A DNA stretch of 64,000 nucleotides from Atherinomorus stipes. Taxonomy: Eukaryota; Chordata; Actinopteri; Atheriniformes; Atherinidae. Of the stretch, positions 13,201 through 22,253 are shown piece after piece. The notes under the pieces are model-generated. The model did no database searches, was not told the origin of the DNA, and worked only from the letters and a program-made list of their open reading frames with translations. Numbering within the stretch: the stretch's first letter is position 1; every line of letters starts with the position of its first letter. The DNA is taken from contig JALJCO010008621.1 in the NCBI GenBank assembly GCA_023101725.1, positions 2,649,001 through 2,713,000 on the forward strand, in the 5' to 3' direction. Both the position numbers and the translations under genes were made by a program.

Positions 13201-16200
13201 TTTGATCACTTTTAGAACATATTTAGGTTGAAAGGTGTCTCACCAGGAATTCTGCATTTATCTTTAGTAGACTAGACTACTGAAACCTTGTCTTTACATG
13301 TCTCTCTAAAGTCTTTCAGACAGCGGTAGTCTAGTCCAGAATACTGCTGATACAGTCCTCACAGGCTGACTTCACAACTGTCTTAAAGACACACAACGGA
13401 ACTTTTAGCAGTTTTCTCAGTGACGCGCCCCCTATCGGCGACTAAACTAGCATCCATCTTGTATCGTACCTGCACCGTGATCCACTCCAGCCAGTAAAAG
13501 ACAGTCTTATCTTGACTCTTGTTCTGTCCCTTCCTCTCTTCCTCCTGTAATGTTTCCTTACCGAATCCGACATGAATGGCGTTCAAAACACTCTCGGGGT
13601 TGATCCCTGGTTTACATCCGGTTGCTAGTGAGTGACGCGGTGCTACAGCCAATAGTCGGCTGCAACGCCACAGTCGCGTCCCGGATGGGAATCTTACATA
13701 GTGCTGTTTCTGAGCCCCGGGACGCCTCTGGGCAGTGACGGCTCGAAAATGCGCAAAATGAATGTTGGTGTGCCATCAAAATGAGTCAGAAACGCAGATT
13801 TTTAAGGTCTAAAAGTTACGTTGTGTGTCTTTAATGTGAAGATGTAATTCAGGTCTGAGTCCAGGACTACTCCCAGATTTATGGCTTGGTTTTGGCCTTT
13901 AAGTTGTAAAACAAAAGTTTATGTATTTTCTGCATATAGCAGTACGAAAAAATAAATTAATTCCTTGTTTTTGAATGGGATTAATTTAGGATTAATCTTT
14001 TGACAGCCCTAAATGAAACAAATATGTTTTTTTTCTATTACCTAACCCCAAGTACTTCTATAGTAGGGCTGTCAACAAATATTCTAAATTTGAATCTATA
14101 TTAGAATATTAATAAAAATCTGACATTTGGATGTGAAAATTTATATTTGATGAATATTACATTAACCGTGGGAAAAATAGCCTATTACATTAGGCCTACA
14201 TACACTGGTTTGGTTATAGGCCTACTGTTTCAAGTTGTTCCATGTTTATTACAGCTTGCTCGGAGCATTCAGTGTTCGTTAATTTATTTTAAATTTTTTG
14301 GGACCTTTAATTGCTAGCAAAGGCTAGGGAGATGCGGGGGAAGGGGAACTGCAGCAAGTTCATTTTATAATGTCCTGGGCATTGTTAAAGATGTTAATAT
14401 TGAAATAAAAATAAAAATACCAATAAAAGTGGTTAAGTCTTGTATTAGTTTGTCTTCCTGTTGGCAGAATGCTTAAATGGATATTCGAATATATTTGAAT
14501 TATGTGTTCATTTTAGAGCAAATATTTGAACGTCATTTTGGAGAAATTTTACCAGTCCTAATCTGTTGTGGGATTTTTTTTTTTTTATCTTTTTACCTGT
14601 GTGACTCATGGCTTGGTTGCTTTGTAACTGCTGAGGTGGTCCACCGGGGGTTCCTGGAGTGCTGGCACTCACCTGACCTTGAACAAAGTTTGGGGTTGGA
14701 AAGCCCATGGGACGCTTTGCCATGCCTGCAATCAGTGATTAGTCACTTTGTTATTTTGGGCATCATGTTGATGAATAAAAGGGAAAAAAGTATATTTTTG
14801 TTCTTTTTTTTAATGCACATTTGTTTGATGGGTATTTCAGTCTAACCATTACTTGCCTGGGTGAACTTGGGTCCCAGGTTGTCCATGTTGGGGTATCCCC
14901 ATGAATCCCTGTTGCATGTTACCCTGTTGGCTGAGGGCTGCTCTTCCTGGAGAACCAACACCCTGGGGGAATCCTTGTGGAGTGGTAGGTCTCTGAGCCA
15001 TCATGGGAGGCGTTCCTGGCGAACCCTGCTGAAATGGAGATGAGGATGATCCAGGGGACTTGGCAGTGAGGTTGCCCTGTGGTCCAGTAGTTGGTGGTAG
15101 GGGTGGTGGGGGTCTTGGTGGTCCTGCGACACCACCAGGGCCAGCCTGTTGACTTTTAGGTTGGGGAGCAGCAAACTGACCCATTCCTGCCTGCTGTTGC
15201 TGCTGCATTTGTCCTTGGCCCATGGTATTGAATACCTGTCCAGCCTGCTGGCTGCCGAATGGATATGGGGGTGGAGGATGATTAGGAGTCTGAACTGTAG
15301 CTAGAGAGGGTGGACGTTGAACCATCTGGGCTTGGAGTGGAGGTTTTCTCCAGGCAGGGCCTCCTTGGGGTGTCTGTGGCTGCAGAACGCCAGAGGATAA
15401 CTGATTCCAGCCAGGAGGCACGGCCATCTGGCCAGAAGGATTGAATGGAGGTCTAGGTCCAAGTTGAAGCTGAGCTTGCTGCTGGGCCTGCTGCTGTTGG
15501 TGATGCTGTTGTTGGAGCTGCTGCAGTGCAGCCTGGTTGAGTGGTCTCCCAGCCTGCAGAGCCTGCATATGATGGGCAGCTTGAGGAGGCATGGGGCCTG
15601 AGCCATGGGAACCAGCCTGTTGGTGTTGAAGTTGCTGCTGTTGCTGTTGAATGGACATCCCTGGCATCATTGGATCCATCACATCTATGAATAAAGAGGT
15701 TTTCTGCCATTAGTCTGTCTAAATTAATATTTTCAAAATCCAAAGGACAATTTATTTGAAAACTCTTCTGGGGAAAAAATGAATAAAATAAAGATCCTCA
15801 CCTGTTTGTGAAGCTGGTCTCTGAACACGGGGATGGATCTGTCCACTGCTGCCTGGTAACATAGTCTGACCGACCATGCCAGGCCCAGGAGGAACCATTG
15901 ACGGATTTGCCATTCTTACTCCTTGTGGAAATAGATACATATGAAGTCATTAAATAAGCATTATAAGTAAACCAATATTTATCACTGGCTTCCAATTAAT
16001 TTTAGAGTTGACTTTAAACTTTTGTTGTTTGTTTTTAATGTTGTCCATGGCCAGGCACCCTTCTACTTGTCAGGGATTTTAACTATCCGTGATCATAGTA
16101 GGGCTCTGTGTTCTTCAGGTCAGCTTTTGCTTGAGGTCCCACGATTGAGATACAAGCAGTGGGGTGACCGTTCTTTTGCGGCAGCTGCTCACAGACGGTG

Positions 16201-18336
16201 GAACAGACTGCCCCTCGACATTCATATCACTACTGATTTTGGCCTTTTTTTTAAAAAAAAAAATCAAAGCTGAGGACCCACTTTTTTTAGATTAGCATCT
16301 AACTCCATCTAGGGCAGTTTTATTCTTTAAGTGTACTTAAAGCACTTTCAAGTTGTTTTTGTATTGTTTTAATTATTCTGTGTTTTTGCGCATTTGTGTT
16401 CTTTTTATGGATTAATTGTAAAGCACATTGAGTATCATTTGCTTATTGTCAAGGGCTTTACAAACAATATTTCACTGATTATCAAATAATTACTGAAAAA
16501 GAATAAAAAGAGAATTGTGATGAATTGCAATATCTGCTTTAAAAAAAAAAGCACTTTATTTTCTGGTCTTCATCTACAACTGGCTGATGTTTACTTTTCT
16601 CCAAAATAACTCAGTGAACCAATACCTGGACCAGGTTGACCTGGAAAGCCACCATCCATTCTCATCTGACTAGGTGCACCAATTGGTCCATTAACTCTAA
16701 CTTCTTGTCCTCTATTTGGTCCAACAGCCACATTGATGGCTCCCTCTCCTGAAGATCAAAAGAAAGAAAAATCAGTCATTGTTGGTATAAAAAAAGTGCA
16801 AAAATTATGGTTTTAAGTCCAGCATTAATGTGAAGACTCCATTGTTACCTTCTATCTGAACAGAAAGAATTCCCAGATCTCTGAGCTGCTGCTGATTGTT
16901 CTGAGCCAACAGTCTGAGTCGCTCAGCAGCATCTCGAGGAATGTTGAATGTAACACGGACACTGTTCCATGGCTCCACGCACTGGGGCTGCAGTCTCTCA
17001 GAGGCTAAAAGAAGAATATTCTATGTTTACTACCAGCAGTGGACTTAAACCACACACCCCACCTCCACCCTCTATTTTTTCTCTTATTAGTTACAGAAAG
17101 ATGAGAAGAAAAGGGACATAAGCATGCTAAAGTACACAATTACCCAGACAAATACAACATACTTCATGACAGTGCCTGTCATGTTTTTCAAACTCATGGG
17201 AATTCCCTCAATTCATTTAAGATTGAAAGCACCTGTAACCTATATTTTAGTTAATTCTACAAAACTAAATAATTCATTGGCAGAGTGATAACAACTGTTT
17301 GCCATTTCATTTAACTTTGGTACAAACGCACAAAAATAATGGTCTATGTTTTTCAGATAACTTACAAATATGTTTATCAGGAAGTACTTCATGACTGAAA
17401 AAAAGTGACTTTTTCCTAATAACCTGTCTCTTTAGTGAGATGCTCACTCTGCAAACAGACTCCAATGTTGTGAGCTGCAGCATGTATTCTGCTCAGGAAC
17501 ATCAATGAACTTAGCATTTTGTGACAAATAAGCAGTTTTACTGCAGCAGGTTCTGGGTGGTGATCTCTCGGAGAGCAAAATAAGGATTACTGTGAACATG
17601 CCCGGTTGACTTGCGGGATGAGAGGCTTGCTGGAGAGACAGCTGAAACACAACAATGGCTGACACAACATATTCCCAGACAGCCTACTGGCTTGAAAATG
17701 CAAAACAGGCTGAAGGACGCAAGCTTTTTAACAGCTAAAATGAATAAACACATACATGGGAAGCACTTAAGAATTCCCCTGATTATCTACTGAATGCATA
17801 AGTATCGCATATGCATCAAGATACTGCGTCATATATAATTGGTTGCTCTAACTAAAAAGATGAAGACAAAATTTCACTGTTGAACAATAATAAAAAGGGG
17901 TATTTCAAGATAATACAGAATAACAAATAATTGTGCTCAGTAGGCAACTACACTTAGTTTTTTTTCCCCATATAAGCAGAGGAAAACCCTATACATCTTT
18001 TCGTTTAGCATAAAAATGTTAAGGACATAAGAACTAACCCATATCAAGCATGTTAGGTATGCCACTGAGGACAGTCTCAAGTTTTAGTGAGAAGTCTTCA
18101 TCATCTATATTCCCTTGGAAAGCAATGAAGACTGTAAAATCTTCTTCTTTCCCATCATTTACTTCACGACCATCTTTCTCCTTGACTTCATGTTCTTCTG
18201 TTACACTGTTTTTGTGGCAGCTGTCAGCATCCTCTCCTGCATCCTCCCCAACACCGGAGTCCCTGTCCGATTCATTATCAGGCTCCATGAACTCAGTCTT
18301 CTGGGACATTTCAGGCAGAGTATGTCGGTGTGCCAT
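4092..18336 (-). CDS. ncoa6: Nuclear receptor coactivator 6 (ASC-2/TRBP/AIB3), complete gene with three apparent frame breaks
   Basis: NCOA6 is a large nuclear scaffold that binds ligand-bound nuclear receptors and nucleates the ASCOM (KMT2C/D) H3K4 methyltransferase complex. Coding exons (minus): 18039-18336, 16849-17004, 16626-16748, 15802-15921, 14857-15684, 14597-14725, 10726-12040, 10501-10619, 9870-10336, 9538-9774, 6347-9382, 5928-5975, 5806-5836, 5309-5350, 4922-5055 and 4092-4138. They sum to 7130 nt. Correcting three one-base breaks gives 7131 nt, about 2376 aa (human about 2063). Landmarks are the [13 protein letters not shown] block, [15 protein letters not shown] box 1 LVNLL (10874-10888), the [14 protein letters not shown] and [15 protein letters not shown] blocks, NR box 2 LNQLL (8139-8153), [13 protein letters not shown], and the C-terminal KRRKSK. 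The ATG at 18336 follows an in-frame TAG six codons upstream. Frames break at about 11350 (+1), 10789-10798 (-1) and 8573-8580 (-1). Conservation on both sides argues for a functional gene. Confidence 0.93.
8139..8153 (-). other. ncoa6: NCOA6 NR box 2 (LNQLL)
   Basis: The codons read LNQLL within [16 protein letters not shown], aligning with human NCOA6 APTSLSQLLDNSG. This is the second, weaker LxxLL nuclear-receptor box in the family. It lies downstream of the frame break at 8573-8580, so it is made only if that break is bypassed or is a sequence error. Confidence 0.85.
8570..8585 (-). other. ncoa6: Frame break in the NCOA6 large exon: GGGGGGAAAATGA with overlapping stop and start
   Basis: On the minus strand the upstream frame reads AAG GGG GGA AAA TGA and stops. 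The downstream 751-codon frame begins at the overlapping ATG. Restoring the conserved protein needs a -1 shift, equivalent to one missing base in the G6/A4 runs. The last sense codons form G GGA AAA, which fits the X XXY YYZ -1 slippery pattern. A homopolymer base-call deletion is the simplest explanation. Confidence 0.9.
10150..10280 (-). repeat. ncoa6: Long CAG/CAA polyglutamine tract in NCOA6
   Basis: The exon at 9870-10336 encodes a nearly uninterrupted run of more than 40 glutamines, followed by H/M-interrupted Q blocks down to about 9880. Codons are mixed CAG and CAA. In human NCOA6 the longest Q run is near residues 250-280, upstream of NR box 1; here it is downstream of NR box 1. Coding-length readings in other frames or on the plus strand (poly-A, poly-L, poly-V) are shadows of this tract. 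Confidence 0.95.
10785..10801 (-). other. ncoa6: Frame break at an A10 homopolymer just after NR box 1
   Basis: The coding strand has CCT, ten A, then GAAACCAGCT. The upstream frame gives [13 protein letters not shown] and stops about 20 codons later. Reading one base back gives [15 protein letters not shown], matching the lysine-rich block after NR box 1 in human NCOA6 and joining in phase to the next exon (10501-10619). One A appears to be missing. Confidence 0.88.
10874..10888 (-). other. ncoa6: NCOA6 NR box 1 (LVNLL)
   Basis: The codons read LVNLL within [14 protein letters not shown], identical to the human NCOA6 first LxxLL motif, which is the main contact to the AF-2 surface of liganded nuclear receptors. 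It lies in the middle frame segment between two frame breaks. Confidence 0.95.
11340..11362 (-). other. ncoa6: Frame break (+1) at the end of a Q-rich run in NCOA6
   Basis: The upstream frame runs through conserved Q/M-rich protein, then reads [18 protein letters not shown] and stops at 11307. The conserved protein resumes in another frame as [16 protein letters not shown]. The switch fits one extra base in the CAGCAAACACCAG stretch. It lies in the same exon as the A10 break and has opposite sign, so the two cancel and exon phases are preserved. Confidence 0.8.
13240..13382 (+). repeat. Decayed LINE reverse-transcriptase fragment
   Basis: A short plus-strand stretch translates to something like [17 protein letters not shown], resembling the conserved FxxSRLDYCNxLFxGLxK block of fish L2/Rex-type LINE reverse transcriptases. 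It carries stops and lies inside the hAT element, next to the nested TTAA element. The resemblance is from memory and the fragment is short. Confidence 0.4.
13383..13834. mobile_element. Nested TTAA-target element with terminal inverted repeats
   Basis: The element runs from AGACACACAACGGAAC at the left to the inverted end GTTACGTTGTGTGTCT at the right, with TTAA at both borders (13383-13386 and 13831-13834). TTAA duplication is typical of piggyBac and Kolobok superfamilies. It is more GC- and CpG-rich than its surroundings and has no transposase frame. It lies wholly inside the hAT element at 13160-14011, so it inserted later or was carried with it. Confidence 0.75.
14064..14540. mobile_element. 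Second hAT-like element, left end clear
   Basis: The left end TAGGGCTGTCAACAAATATT matches the terminal family of the adjacent hAT element. The right part contains ATTCGAATATATTTGAAT and GCAAATATTTGAAC, mirroring the left 'ATTCTAAATTTGAA' region. I could not fix an exact right end or target duplication, so the boundary is approximate. It stops about 55 bases from the 3' end of NCOA6 coding exon 14597-14725. Confidence 0.5.
15965..16490 (+). mobile_element. LINE 3' fragment (reverse-transcriptase C terminus and tail) in an NCOA6 intron
   Basis: A plus-strand frame of 83 codons (16022-16273) reads like the end of a fish L2/Rex-type LINE ORF2: [20 protein letters not shown], then [20 protein letters not shown] and [12 protein letters not shown]. 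It is followed by a tail with 'aaagcacattgagtatcatt' typical of these elements. It is 5'-truncated and antisense to NCOA6, in the intron between exons 16626-16748 and 15802-15921. It is not a host gene. Confidence 0.75.
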
Positions 18337-18361
18337 CCTCCATTCGTGCTAGGAGTGGTGT
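18337..18361 (-). other. ncoa6: NCOA6 5'UTR portion of the first coding exon
   Basis: An acceptor (aacatttcag) ends at 18362, placing the exon's 5' border at 18361. The 25 UTR bases include an upstream out-of-frame ATG (AATGGAGG) overlapping the region just before the main ATG at 18336, and an in-frame TAG that excludes an earlier start in this exon. Confidence 0.7.
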
Positions 18362-19132
18362 CTGAAATGTTTTACGCTGCAATGACATATTAAAAAGACA
18401 TATTATATAATCTTAGAATAACTACCATGAAACTACAATGGTAATAAAGTGGAGGGTCATAACTGACTGACACAGAGCATATGCTGGATAATTCGTTACA
18501 TATTAAATACAGATTAAAGTGAAACAAACTAAAACGTCTTTTTTAACGTTAAAACTGCCTCAAGTAGACAAGACATGACAGTGAAATACAATTACACACC
18601 TGTGTGTGACACCACAAGCCGGTGATGGTCAGTCTTTGAATGGATTACTGTGTTCTATGAGTGGAAAGATTATCTAAGGTTTAGTGTGATATCTACTAAC
18701 ACCAGTTAGAGTAATAAGAGTATAAATCCAGAGCCAAACACGGTGGTCAGCTTGGTTAAATGATCGGCCCTAGCAGAACCACGGGCCTCTACGCAAAATC
18801 TCAACGAACAAAATCAGGAAAGTGAACACTCATATCCCAGTCACCTACATCATTGTGCATTTTCAGTGTCAATACATGTGTAAACAACCCTTAAATTTGA
18901 GATTTGTGCATTCGTTGCAGCACAGTGAAAGAGGATAAAATAAACGTCAAAGCGGTTCCTGCTGGCTTCTATGAAAGCTCCCGTTAGCAAATGTTAGCTG
19001 CATTAGCCAGACAGCAGAGCACATAATTAATCACGAATGCGTTCACGCACTGTCTCTTAGCTTACCCGATCGCTCACTTTAACTCCCTTCATATTATTAC
19101 TGGGCAACGCACGAGAAAAGAACAAGTCTTAC

Positions 19133-19246
19133 CATGTACAATCATCTGAAAATAAGTTGAACCAGTCGACATCTGCTCGCTAGACTGGCTAACAAAACAT
19201 GAAACAAATCAACAGTTCAGCAGGACGAACAGCAACTTCCGGTGGT
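19133..19246 (-). promoter_or_regulatory. Probable NCOA6 non-coding exon 1 and promoter with ETS/GABP site
   Basis: On the minus strand a strong donor, CATG then gtaagactt, lies at 19132/19133, about 770 bases upstream of the coding-exon acceptor at 18362. Just upstream is CCGGAAGT (19235-19242), an ETS/GABPA consensus typical of TATA-less promoters. The exon and start site are inferred from these signals only. Confidence 0.5.
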
Positions 19247-19676
19247 GTTTTTCCAAAATAAAAGTGACATTGAGGTTGCAGCTTCGACCTCAAGAGCAAC
19301 TCTATACTTATTCAGCTCTTTATTACAATGCATCTTGACAATGAATCTTATATCGCTGGAAAGCCTATTTATTTCCTTTTTCAACTGTGTCTTATTTGTT
19401 AAGAAAAGGGATTCATGAGATAAGCTGCAGAGTATGTGGGTGGCACCCATGAAAAACTTCTCTGCCAATGTCAACAGCTTTTTCTGTATGAATTGTTGTT
19501 TTGAGCTTCTGGTACGCTGAAAATCAGGTACAAGTAGCAGCACCTGTGACTGTTTATTCAGATTAAGTCTTAGTTGAAAGATTGAGTGAGACACTTGATA
19601 AGTTGAGTGCAACTTTTAGCAAAAAGTTTTTTTTTTTTCTACTCATAAGCCAACTCTTAACAGTGTTTGTAGGAGT

Positions 19677-19890
19677 AATGGGCTATAAGCTGGACTCTAC
19701 TTCCTGAACTTCAAACAGCACCTTTGTTTCCTGTCTTTCATTACTGGGCAAACTGATTAATCCAGGTGTGTCTGGCCAGTTACTGAGGTCAGGCACACCT
19801 GGATTAATCAGTTTGCCCAGCAATGAAAGACAGGAAGCAAAGGTGCTGGTTGAAGTTCAGGAAGTAGTGGAGTCGGGTGTATAGCCCATT
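19677..19890. mobile_element. Hairpin MITE, copy A (214 bp near-perfect palindrome)
   Basis: The left half, running from AATGGGCTATA through TTTGTTTCCTGTCTTTCATT, is matched by its inverted complement ending TATAGCCCATT. The arms are close to 100 bp with a few mismatches and a short centre near CTGGCCAGTTACTGAG. The same element occurs complete at 36539-36755 and deleted at 20186-20289. It sits between the NCOA6 promoter and the GGT7 3' end. No coding capacity was seen. Confidence 0.85.
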
Positions 19891-20016
19891 CTAAGAAGTT
19901 TGTTAAATACGACCCCTGGACAGCAGGCCTTTCCATCCTCCATATTTCCAAAGTGTGGAGTTACTCTTGACCATGGTTCTGTGGGGAGCGTTGTCATCCT
20001 ATCAGGGGTCAAGTCT

Positions 20017-20184
20017 CAAGAGCCACAATCCTGCAACTTTTAGATGTATCAGTTCTCCAACACACCTGAATCAAATTAATGGCTCGTGAGCAGGCCTCTG
20101 CAGAGCTGAAAGACATGAACATGAGGTGATTCAGGTGTGTTGGCGAAGGGATGCATCTAAAAGCTGCAGGATTGTGGTTGTTGA
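20017..20184. mobile_element. Second foldback element family, full inverted repeat
   Basis: The left arm AGCCACAATCCTGCAACTTT, followed by TTAGATGTATC and CCAACACACCTGAATCA, is mirrored by TGATTCAGGTGTGTTGG, ATGCATCTAAAAGCTGCAGG and ATTGTGGTT. The arms are about 60 bp with a loop of about 45 bp. A more decayed copy lies near 54830-55000. This resembles a very common fish MITE with CTGCAGG ends. Confidence 0.7.
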
Positions 20185-20185
20185 G

Positions 20186-20289
20186 TGGTTGTTGCGATTA
20201 CCGAAGTCAGGCACACCTGGATTAATAGACAGGAAACAAAGGAGTTGCCTTAAGTTCAGGAAGTAGTGAAGTTGTGCATAGAGCCCATT
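20186..20289. mobile_element. Hairpin MITE, deleted copy
   Basis: This is the right half of the 19677-19890 family: a block like GAAGTCAGGCACACCTGG, then ATTAATAGACAGGAAACAAA, ending AGAGCCCATT. About 20 bases of the arm (the CAGTTTGCCCAGCAATGAA segment) are missing and no left arm is present. It abuts the foldback element at 20017-20184. Confidence 0.7.
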
Positions 20290-20689
20290 ACCTGTAGATC
20301 AGGATGCTGGAGATTTGGGGTCACTACTGGGTCCAGAATTTCTTTCAAATATGTTTCTCTGTTAATTTGGTGCCAGTCATACTCTGTGACTGGTACACAC
20401 CTGGAAGCACTATTCTAAAAACATGAATGAATACCAAGGAGGAGAATATTGCAGGGGGATTTCAACATATTTTTAGAGAGGCACTAAATACACATCTAGC
20501 TGTGTTGTATATTCCACAATTTCATGATCCTTATTATGTCTCATTAGGCTTTCCAACACTGACTGGTATTACTAAAGTGGAGAAATAATTGACCAAAGAA
20601 ATTCCCTTACTTTTTATGCAAAGTTTACAAGGGCTCAACTGTTAAAGTGCAGTCAACAACCAACCAACTGGTATGAAAAATAAAAACAA

Positions 20690-22253
20690 AGAAACATTCA
20701 TCTTTAGATGTGTGCAAATATTTTATTTACTGGATTTGAGTAGTGTTGATTTTTTTTTTATGAAAATCAGATATAAATGCACAATGGGATCAAACATCAG
20801 GTGTTGTGCAAATGTGTGCCTTAAGGCATGGTGCTCTAAAAGTTCTGAGGACAAGCATCAACAGTCATATTGCACTGATTACAAGCAGCAGATGAGATAA
20901 AGAACCTATTTGATCAGTCGAGATTGGCATTTTTGCATTAGTGCAAAGTTCTAAATAAGCTGTTTGTTTTCATTTTAAATATACAACATAAAAAATATAT
21001 AAGTACACAAAAATAAACGTAGTATCAGTTTCTAAAATGTGCTGACTGAATTCACTAATAGCACAAATAATGTATGTAGCCAAACATGTTCATATAAAAA
21101 TACACTACAATCAATCCAATTATTTCCATTCTAAGTATAACCTGCTCTTAAAAAATTTATAATAATTCAAATGCTGAGAACAAAATCATGCAGCAACTTA
21201 AATGTCCAAATTGTATTTCTATTTATAATGTGTATTCAAATATGTTTAAATACACACTATATCATGCTTGTGGAAAAACCATTTTGAGATGTGAAGGTCT
21301 TATCACATTTCCATTTATCTTGTTTGGTATCAATAACATGTTAGTGTTAACATGGTCCCAAGGAGGCTGATTGACTCCAACACTTAAAGCTCCAGCAGTT
21401 TTACCAAACAACACTTAATCACAGTTACACATCATGAAAAGAGTAGGGGAGCGAATGTGTTCAGTTTAGGACAGCTGTGTTTCAGGTACCATGATGCAAG
21501 ACTGGTCTAAATATTTAAAGGAGATCTTATGTGTTATTTAGAGTAATGGTGAAATGCAGTGGAAGTTTAAAAGCACATAGGTGGTTCAGATACACCGCAC
21601 ACCATGCATGTGTTGTACTGTATATGACTTCCTGCTCTGGGATCCTTGGGTTCCTTTTCTCATGACCAGCCATTTTTGCAACGAATGCATTTAGTCCCCA
21701 GTATTTCCTGACTTCACACTCATTGTACTACTATCATAAACATCCCACAAGCAGTTGTAACTATTCACAATAACGTGAAAACAGCATTTTTTCACATCAA
21801 CCAGGTAAAATGGTGCTCAGAGTTAATTTCCCTTTAAAAGAAACAGGAATGCATCACATTAATTTATAAACATGCCTTGTTTTTCTCTGCCCTCCTCTGC
21901 ACAATATCAGCAGCAGACTTTGAAGCAATTCATGGACGTACACTTTAAACATTTTATACACTGGCAGGAAGGTCCTTGAGACTGGGAACATGTAAAGTGA
22001 TGCTACTTTTAAGTATTTAGTGCGAGCAAATTAGTAACTTAAGAGGATCCCCAACATATTCCCTCTCAGAGCTCAGAGAAAGCTCCATGCCCTTTTTACA
22101 CTTCTTTTTCTTCCAAGCAGTACTTTGGCTGTTACATTTTGATTAATTTATTTCTTGGCGCATTACTTGATCAGTAGCTTCCTTATTTTACTTCTTAACA
22201 ACCTGTTAGTCTAACTCTTCCAATCTTTTCTGAGTATTGTAAGGAGGCCTGCA
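20690..22253 (-). other. ggt7: GGT7 3'UTR
   Basis: Downstream of the GGT7 stop the minus strand carries AATAAA at 20722-20727 in an A/T-rich setting, giving a 3'UTR of about 1.5 kb. No other gene or large repeat was recognised here. Other sites could be used. Confidence 0.4.

Larger units (their letters stand above)
13152..14019. mobile_element. hAT-type non-autonomous element with 8-bp target site duplication
   Basis: The element occupies 13160-14011 and is flanked by a perfect 8-bp direct repeat AATGAAAC (13152-13159 and 14012-14019). Its ends are inverted repeats: TCGGGTTGTCAAAA at the left, and the complement of the right end, TAGGGCTGTCAAAA. An 8-bp duplication with such ends is the hAT hallmark. 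No transposase frame was seen. It sits in the NCOA6 intron between coding exons 14597-14725 and 10726-12040 and carries another element inside it. Confidence 0.85.

Noticed and set aside
16022..16273. A plus-strand 83-codon gene inside NCOA6
   Set aside because: It is the truncated C terminus of a LINE reverse transcriptase, with no start context.
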